This document shows positions 50,001 through 59,000 of a DNA stretch of 64,000 bases, in pieces. Position 1 is the first letter of the stretch. The number at the start of each line of letters is the position of its first letter. The DNA is taken from positions 3,226,001-3,290,000 of the forward strand of contig CATNEN010000031.1 of assembly GCA_950097015.1 (NCBI GenBank). Direction: 5' to 3'. The notes beneath the pieces are model-generated. The model was not told the origin of the DNA. It saw only the letters and a program-made list of their open reading frames with translations, and made no database searches. Position numbers and translations under genes: made by a program. This DNA comes from Macrostomum hystrix. Its lineage: Eukaryota > Platyhelminthes > Macrostomidae.

Positions 50001-53000
50001 GGGATAGACTAGCAATCCATTTCACCCCATCATTTATGGAATAGACTAGCAATCCATTTCACCCCATCATTGATGGGATAGACTAGCAATCCATTTCACC
50101 CCATCATTTATGAGATAGACTAGCAATCCATTTCACCCCATCATTGATGGGATAGACTAGCAATCCATTTCACCCCATCATTGATGGGATAGACTAGCAA
50201 TCCATTCCACCCCATCATTCGTGGGATAGGCCTGTTATCCATTAGATCTCGTCATTCATTCAGTATCAGGGGATGTGCGGCTGGCTGTTGATGTTTGTGG
50301 GCACGTGACGGCAACAGTGCTCTAAAATAGAACATTTTGCATCCCTATCTAGTTTTTTCAGCAATGACTGTTCGAATCTGTTACGACCTAAGTAAGGGGA
50401 AGTAAAACAGTGAAATATTAGCGACTTCGGTGCGCTTTGATGGACAGCAGGAAGTGTCGAGCGGAGAGAGTCTTAAAGTGATTCTCAAGCTGCAGTCCAA
50501 GGCAATTATGGACTGTTCTCTGGCCCATTTTAGAGCCCCTCTCCCTCTGCCGTGTTTTCTAAAGCGCAAAGCAACGAGAGAAGCAGAGGCAGCAAGAGAG
50601 AGAGAGAGAGAGAAATCCCTGTTGCACGCGTTTCCGTTTGCGAGGTTCCCTCCGCTAACCCAGTAAGGCAGGAAATTCTGGGCGCGGCGGCAGCTCTGGT
50701 TGAAGATGGGGCAGCCGAAGACACTGGGCCGACGGCTGAATGCAATTATTCATGCGGTCCGCTTCTGCTGCTTATAGGCAGTTTTTTGTCGATTCCTTCT
50801 GGCTTTAAGCGAGGCGAGACACACGTCAATGAGGATTTGTGTGACTGGCCTGCATCTTCCACTCCTCCCACCTCTATCTCTCTCTCTGTCAGTTTTTCTG
50901 CCTTCTAGTTGCCGGTGCTGTATTTTCTACTTGATTGTTTGCTACTGCTTCTGCTGTAGAGCAAGACTGGTGTCAGGTTATACGCTAGTTGGAAGCTAAT
51001 CTAATTTAGCTGTGGGAGGTGCAGTCTTGCACAACCCCTCAAAAGTGGAATTCGCTGAAGTTTCGTTCAAATTCCAATACGGATTTTTGGCAGATTCTGA
51101 TCAGAAATATTCAATCCACCCGACTCGGAATCCCCGCAGGAATCCGCCAAGGAATCCGCTCAAGGTTTTGCCTTCTTGAAAATAGTGCGCCAAGGAATCA
51201 GAGATTTTTCGAGGAAAATCTTGATTAGGCTGAGCGGTTCGCATTGCTGACAGTTTGCTGGCGGTGTTACACAGCTCACCTCCGAGATCCGAGCACAGGT
51301 TGACCAGCTCGTAGCTTCGCTCCTCGATTGTGTGCCGCACAGTGAGGGTCTCCGGGTAGACTCTCAGCTGCACTACGGAGCGACGCACAAACAGCTGCAC
51401 CCGGTTGCAGCCGACCTTGTCTGGCACCTCCATGCGCTGCGTGTTGAACGTCTGGCAGGTGGTGGTGTTGAGATTGCTCAGGCGCATCGAGCGAAGCAGC
51501 GCCGGCTCCGGCTTAATTAGGGCGTGATGAGTTCGGTATTCGTCTAGCATCTGGGCAATCTTCACCATCTGTATCTGGGCGTTGCGCACCTCGAAAGAGT
51601 CCTCAGGCCAGGGGCACTGGGACAGGCTGTACTCGTACTTGTTGTAGTTGCAAGAATCGAAGCAGCGCTCTGGCCGTACGGCGCTCTCAGAGACATTGTC
51701 CGCGCACAGCATGCGGTCCAGGGACTCGTTAAGCCCGGCGTCCTTCTGGCGCATCTGGAGGCCGAGGCGTACAAAGTCGGCTAGGCCAGTCGGCTCAGAG
51801 TTGTTCATCTCGGCCCTGAACAGCTTCGTCACCGCCCGCACCCGGCTGGCATTCTTCGCGCTGATAAGGTCGTGACAGAAGCGCACTCCGCTGGGATCGA
51901 TGCCCCGCTCAGCGATCACGTGACCCTCCAGAGTGCAGCCGCACTGTTCGCGCACAGTTTGCTGGTACTCATGCTTGATGCAGTCGAATAGCTGCCTGTC
52001 GTACTGTCGCATGAAGTCAAACTGGTTGTCGAACAGGCGCAGCTTCGTGTCCCGGACGCACGGATGCGTCGGTGTGTCGGCCAGGGAGGTTCGCACCTGC
52101 TCTAGGCCGACCGCAGTCAGGGTGCCGGTGGGCGCCATGATGCCGTACTCTAACGGGTGCGGGATTGTGTCACGCTGGTGAATCTGGAACCGGATGCCGT
52201 TGTTCTCCAGACCAGAAGCCAACCTAGCCAGGCTGTCCAGCTTTAAATTGATGTCGGCCGAAGGCACGTAGAGCAACAGGAAGAGGCCGCGATCCATACC
52301 GCTGCTGCGAAGGCTGCGCACACGCGGCTTGAAGGTGAAGCAGTTGGTGTACAGCCGGTGGTAGAATACCTGTCCAATGGATTGTCGGGTGGTTTGTCGG
52401 ATGGATTTTCGGATGGATTGTCAGGTGGATTGTCGGGTGGATTGTCGGATGGATTGTCGGATGGATTGTCAGGTGGATTGTCGGGTGGATTGTCGGATGG
52501 ATTGTCAGGTGGATTGTCGGATGGATTGTCGGGTGGTTTGTCGGGTGGTTTGTTGAATGGGTTTTTGGATGGATCGATATTGCGATCGGCCCAGTGTCAT
52601 TGCTGCGATCTCCCAAACCCTACCTAAGAATAGTTAGTTGGCAAACCTGGCCTGCAAAATAAAGATGCATTCAAACTAGTGAGCCTGAAATAGTCCCTTC
52701 CTAATCCATTATTCACGCGCCTCACCGCGACGGTGCGGGCCCAACTAGTTCGCTAGCTGCTTCATCAGACATTCCCGGTGTACTTTGAATCCTCTTTGAA
52801 AGAAAGATCGCAACATAATAAAGACAATCTGAGTCAGGATTGGTGGACAGTGCGGCGGCAAGTGCGTGCAAAACACTCAAATCCCATTCGTAAGCGAAAC
52901 ACTTCAATCAACTGTGTGTACAGGTAGCTGGTTTTAATCTACACCCAAGATGTTAGTTCTTGGTGCTTCTATGATCAATATTCTTATCGTTGAAAAATCC

Positions 53001-56000
53001 CAATTTAAATACATACACAAGGCTAAACAAATAGGGGGGTGAGTGACAGAGCGGTCTAACGAGTTTGCCTCTCGCGCCAAGGTCATTGTGCTCGATTCCG
53101 CGGCGAGGCCACATTTATTTGGGGCGCAGCTGCGGAGAGAAGGCTTGGGGGCTTGTCGTGCAATTTACGCCCTCGAGGGCCAACCTCCAAGGCACAGTGA
53201 GAGTGTACACTGCCTGACGATGAGAAAGTAAGGGCAGATGTACACACCTGTGTGAGCGTATGCCTGCGTACGGTATCTGTGTGCGTGTGTGCTCAGGAGT
53301 CAGCGAATGGGCAGAATTGCCTCGCTGGCTGCGGATCTAGTGTCGCCCAAATGATGAGCCATTGCGCGCAGCCCTCCAGCAATTATTATTATTAAGCTAG
53401 CCAAAAACCTAAGAATAATTAAGCACCTGAAAATCGTGATGATCGCACAGCACTCCGTCGAATGTGCAGTAGAGCACAACATCCAATGGCCTTATATTCA
53501 CGTCCGTGATGTTGAGCACGTGCTCTAGCGCGTTATAGATTAACTCAATCGCGCGGCGCTCTTTGCGCCAGTCTGTCTCGGTGCGGAAGTGGCTGTACAC
53601 CAGGCTGTACAGGACTTCGACCTCCTCCAGCCTCTGCATGTCGTTAGCATAGGACAGGACCGACCTGTGAAAGAAGCGCTTATTCAACGGGTCGCAGAAG
53701 GTCAGGTCGGGAAACTCGAAGCTGTTCGGCTCCTGCCGATTCGTACTGCTAACCGGATACTGCAGGTAGGTGGTGACCTGCTTGGTTGTGTGCACAATGG
53801 CGCCAAGCGAGGCGGCCAGCACAATGCCGACCCACAGCATGCGCACCCAGCTCTGCTCAGAGTTGGCTCGATTGAATCCGTGCGCAGTTGTCGAACTGGT
53901 GAAATGGTTGATGTGGCCGCGCAGCATCACCTCGCGCCGATTCGGTGTTCGGCCGGATCCGCCGCCGATGTCGCCTTGCATGCCTACGCTGCTGTCCCCG
54001 ACGCCGCCGCCTGCGGTTCCGTCCATAGCGAAGCCGAGTCCTGCGCACGGATCGAGGCCGGGCGCTGCCGCGGCGGCCATGAGGTTGCCGCACCGCACCA
54101 GCTGCACTGTGTTCTTCATTGCTCTTTGCTTCAGCTGTTAGTTTCCCTAGCAGTTTCGCGCCAGTGTGTCGCAGCGCGCCGCTCCCGCTGATTCTCAGCG
54201 CTGGCTCTGCTTTCCTATTATCTTTCGGCTTGCTCTCTGCTTGCTCACCTTCTGTGCTCGTCCTTGGCGTGTCCTCGATCCCCTCCGACACTAGCGCAGG
54301 CGGATTCGCCGCTTTTCTGGTGAGGGGTCGCATTTTTTTAAGTCCCTCTCCGAGCTGACCTATAGCTCCTGACCGGGCCTGCTGGATTGTTAAGTCGCGT
54401 CCTGATTGGCTGGTCCCATAAGGGGTGGTTAATCCTATTGGCAGACAGATGAGAGAACACTGCAGCTTGCACTCTCACACATAGTCGCTGGTATCGCACA
54501 ACATGGCCTAGCTAAAGATGGCAAACACATCGCGGATGCAATAATCAATTGTGCCAGCACCTCCAATGAGGATTCTTCTTTTGGTCTATTTGCTCGCTTC
54601 AAACAAATCTCATTGTGCCAGGCGCAGGAAGCGACAGTTTGCTAAGCTTAAAGAAGACAGGCAGGCAAGGCTTGAATTTCAGTTGGGGGCCAGCCTTGGC
54701 GCGAAGGGTTCAATAGTTTTAGTTGGCAGATCAGTCCACCATCCCCGCGCTTCCTCAGACAACATGGCCCCAGTTCCAGCTTCAAAGCGTCTTGGCTTCG
54801 GCGGATAAAATAAATGCAAAACATTGGTTCCGAGTCTCTCGTCCCGCTATTAATCCGCCTTCTTGACTGATACCCTCTGGTCAACGGGATTAAAACTTTC
54901 TAGTGTAGGATTAAAACGCATATACTGCATATAAGCAGATAATCTGTCTGGCCAAGAAGGGATATCCTGTTTTTGTATACAAATTTCGGTTTCGCATTAC
55001 GACCTACTTTCACTTCACCAGCTTTAAAGATAATAATGCATAGGACTGTATTTACCGAGCTGATTACGGACATTGCCACATCGAAACTAACCTCCAGACT
55101 TGGTTGTTTTATCATGAATTTATGCCCTCCAGTATCTCTGTCGGGTCAATTATATCGACCCCTGACCCCGATCCTGTTTCCCAATTCCATTTCCCTGAGC
55201 CCTGTTTCCACATTCCATTTCCCTGACCCCTGTTTCCACATTCCATTTCCCTGAGCCCTGTTTCCACATTCCATTTCCCTGACCCCTGTTTCCACATTCC
55301 ATTTCCCTGACCCCTGTTTCCACATTCCATATCCCTGAGCCCTGTTTCCACATTCCATATCCCTGACCCCTGTTTCCACATTCCATATCCCTGAGCCCTG
55401 TTTCCACATTCCATATCCCTGACCCCTGTTTCCACATTCCATATCCCTGACCCCTGTTTCCACATTCCATATCCCTGACCCCTGTTTCCACATTCCATAT
55501 CCCTGACCCCTGTTTCCACATTCCATATCCCTGAGCCCTGTTTCCACATTCCATATCCCTGAGCCCTGTTTCCACATTCCATATCCCTGACCCCTGTTTC
55601 CACATTCCATATCCCTGACCCCTGTTTCCACATTCCATATCCCGGACGCCGTTTGGGGCTTTTATGAACTAAAGTTCTTGGAAATTAAGAAAATTCAGTT
55701 AATTGCGAGCTTTTGTTCGTTAATTTTTTTTTTACAAAAAGTTCCTAAAAGGGCTCGTAACGTAAATTGATTGATATGATAATCAATCTACTTGTTTCGT
55801 ATTTATTTGAGTTTAATTATTTAATTAAGCCTAATTTACGTTCACTTTCAAAAAAGTTTCTAAAAATAGCTTGTAACGTGACGTAATCGATATGATAAGT
55901 CACCACTCAACTTGGTTCGTCATTGCCCGAAAGGTGGTTTATCTGTTGCTTTGCAGGTCATGCATAGCATTGAGCGAGAGAGAAAATAAGAGAGACAGAT

Positions 56001-59000
56001 ACGGAGATAACAGGGCGGTCGTGTCTGAAGTGTCTAATTATTCTGAGGCCAAGTTCAAGTATAAGCCAGCAATCAAATAATTAGTCTTGGCTACTGTAAT
56101 AAGTGGAAATGGTTTCACTAAAGTTTACAGCGCCAAATATTAACATATTCGGAGCTAGTTTACTGTGTCATAGACTTCCTTATTTAAAAACAAACTCTCC
56201 CTTCTTCATCTATCAGCTAGCTCAGGGTATTGGGATGCAGCCTCCGCTTATTTGTGTCCTCCAGAAGCTTGCATGAAAAATGGTTCATGTTAAATTATGC
56301 AACTAGTCGCCCCCTTCGCGACACACTTCAAGCCTTAGGGGTCGGGCTGGGGATATGGGGCATATTGCAAATAACCGGCTACCCGCCTCTTCCCTGTCTC
56401 TCCTAAGCTGCTTATTAGTGCGAGCGTAGCTCTAGTCTAAATTGGCGTGTGAATTAATGAACTTGATGTACTTTATCTATGTAAATTCACTCCCTGCTCC
56501 CTGTTGAGAGATGCTGCTGCAAGGACTTTGTGTGATAGTCGATGGTTTCTCTGGTCAATGCAGTGTGTGTCGCTCAGTCAGTTAGTCGCAGTCAAAGTAA
56601 TGCCCAGCTGACCGATCGGTAGTGCCAATGTGATTTATGAATCTGACCCGTTTGTTTGTGGAATCATGTGGAATCCTAGTGTTTTAATGCTTCCGGTCAT
56701 ACCGATTCTCTACTTAATTACTTTATACCTGAATCCTTTATTCACTGAACTTTACTTTATACACTGAATCCCACTTCACTAAATCCAACTTCACTGAATC
56801 CCAATCTCACTGAATCCCAATCTCACTGACCACTTCAATGAGTCCCACTTCACTGAATCCCACTTCCCTGAATCCCACTTCACTGAATCCCAATCTCACT
56901 GAATCCCAATCTCACTGAATCCCAATCTCACTGAATCCCACTTCCCTGAATTCCACTTCACTGAATCCCACTTCACTGAATCCCACTTCACTGAATCCCA
57001 CTTCACTGAATCCCACTTCCCTGAATCCCACTTCACTGAATCCCACTCTCACTGAATCCCTCTTCACTGAATCCCACTTCCCTGAATCGCAATCGCACTG
57101 AATCCCACTTCACTGAATCCCACTTCACTGAATCCCACTTCCCTGAATCCCACTTCACTGAATCCCACTTCCCTGAATCCCACTTCTCTGAATGCCACTT
57201 CCCTGAATCCCACTTCACTGAATCCCACTTCACTGAATCCCACTTCACTGAATGCCACTTCCCTGAATCCCACTTCACTAAATCGCAATCGCACTGAATC
57301 CCACTTCACTGAATCCCACTTCACTGAATCCCACTTCCCTGAATCCCACTTCTCTGAATGCCACTTCCCTGAATCCCACTTCACTGAATCCCACTTCACT
57401 GAATCCCACTTCCCTGAATCCCACTTCACTGAATCCCACTTCACTGAATCCCACTCTCACTGAATCCCTCTTCACTGAATCCCACTTCCCTGAATCGCAA
57501 TCGCACTGAATCCCACTTCACTGAATCCCTCTTCACTGAATCCCACTTCTCTGAATGCCACTTCCCTGAATCCCACTTCACTGAATCCCACTTCCCTAAA
57601 TCCCACTTCACTGAATCGCAATCGCACTGAATCCCACTTCACTGAATCCCACTTCACTGAATCGCAATCGCACTGAATCCCACTTCACTGAATCCCACTT
57701 CCCTGAATCCCACTTCACTGAATCCCACTTCCCTGAATCCCACTTCACTGAATCCCACTCTCACTGAATCCCTCTTCACTGAATCCCACTTCCCTGAATC
57801 CCACTTCCCTGAATCCCACTTCACTGAATCCCACTTCCGCCGAATCCCACTTCAATTGGGTCCCAATTTGCTGAACCCACTTTTTGCATAATTTTAATTT
57901 GCTAGTTTATATTTCGTTCTGAAATACTTACAGAATCAGTGATTCTATAGGAAATCCCGCCATTGTTACCCTTTGATCTCGCCGCAGAGCCGCCCTGGAC
58001 AGTGTGGCCCTGCCGCTGCTGCGCCTCAGTCCGGAGCGAATTTGCCGCACAGAGCCAATCAGGAGAATCTGCGTCACCGTGGTCTGGTTCGGCCTCACCC
58101 TGCTGCTGGCCGTGCTCATCCCAAACATCGGTGACGTCATCAGCCTGCTGGGCAGCCTGGCCGCCGTTTTCATCTTCATCTTTCCAGGTGAAGCGCCAAC
58201 TATTCCCTCTCTTCCCAATTCCCCTCTTCCCATTCCCTCTCATCGCACTCCCTTATCTTCTCACTCACTTTTTCTCATCACTATTTTCCCATTACAATTT
58301 TTTTTTCTTCTCTTTCCGTTCATTCTCTCCCCATTCATTTTTCCTATTACAATTTTTATATCGCGTTTTTCCGATTCACTTCCGAAAGTGAATTTTCCGA
58401 TTTTCCTTTCTTGACCAATCGAATGTTCGCGCGGCCTGACGCAAATTTCAAATCATAAAATTGGACTTTGGGGTCCAGATGACTTGCTCGGGTTTCAGCA
58501 AGCACTTTATCCTACTCACCCATCCAGCACTCCGCCTAGATGGGGTTGCAACTGAGGTCTGGTACTCACACTGGACTGGCACTCCATCCCTGGTCCTCAC
58601 ACTAGACTGGCACTCCATCCCTGGTCCTCACACTGGACTGGCACTCCATCCCTGGTCCTCACCCTGGACTGGCACTCCATCCCTGGTCCTCACACTGGAC
58701 TGGCACTCCATCCCTGGTCCTCACACTGGACTGGCACTCCATCCCTGGTCCTCACACTGGGACTGGCACTCCATCCCTGGTCCTCACACTGGGACTGGCA
58801 CTCCATCCCTGGTACTCACACTGGACTGGCACTCCATCCCTGGTACTCACACTGGACTGGCACTCCATCCCTGGTACTCACACTGGACTGGCACTCCATC
58901 CCTTGTTCTCACACTGGACTGGCACTCCATCCCTGGTCCTCACACTGGACTGGCACTCCATCCCTGGTCCTCACACTGGACTGGCACTCCATCCCTGGTC

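Noticed and set aside
50430-50908. Possible exon (78-118-codon frames)
   Set aside because: Overlapping frames on both strands, a GA-microsatellite, no splice-bounded homology.
53589-54333. Plus-strand and alternative minus-strand frames of 120-200 codons
   Set aside because: These are shadows of the GC-rich first exon of the DEG/ENaC gene, which has an in-frame upstream stop and full family match.
55112-55638. Minus-strand frames resembling a secreted repeat protein (GNRGQGYGMWKQGSGIWNVE)
   Set aside because: The same peptide cycles through three frames because the 28-bp unit lacks stops; no start context, splice site or signal peptide.
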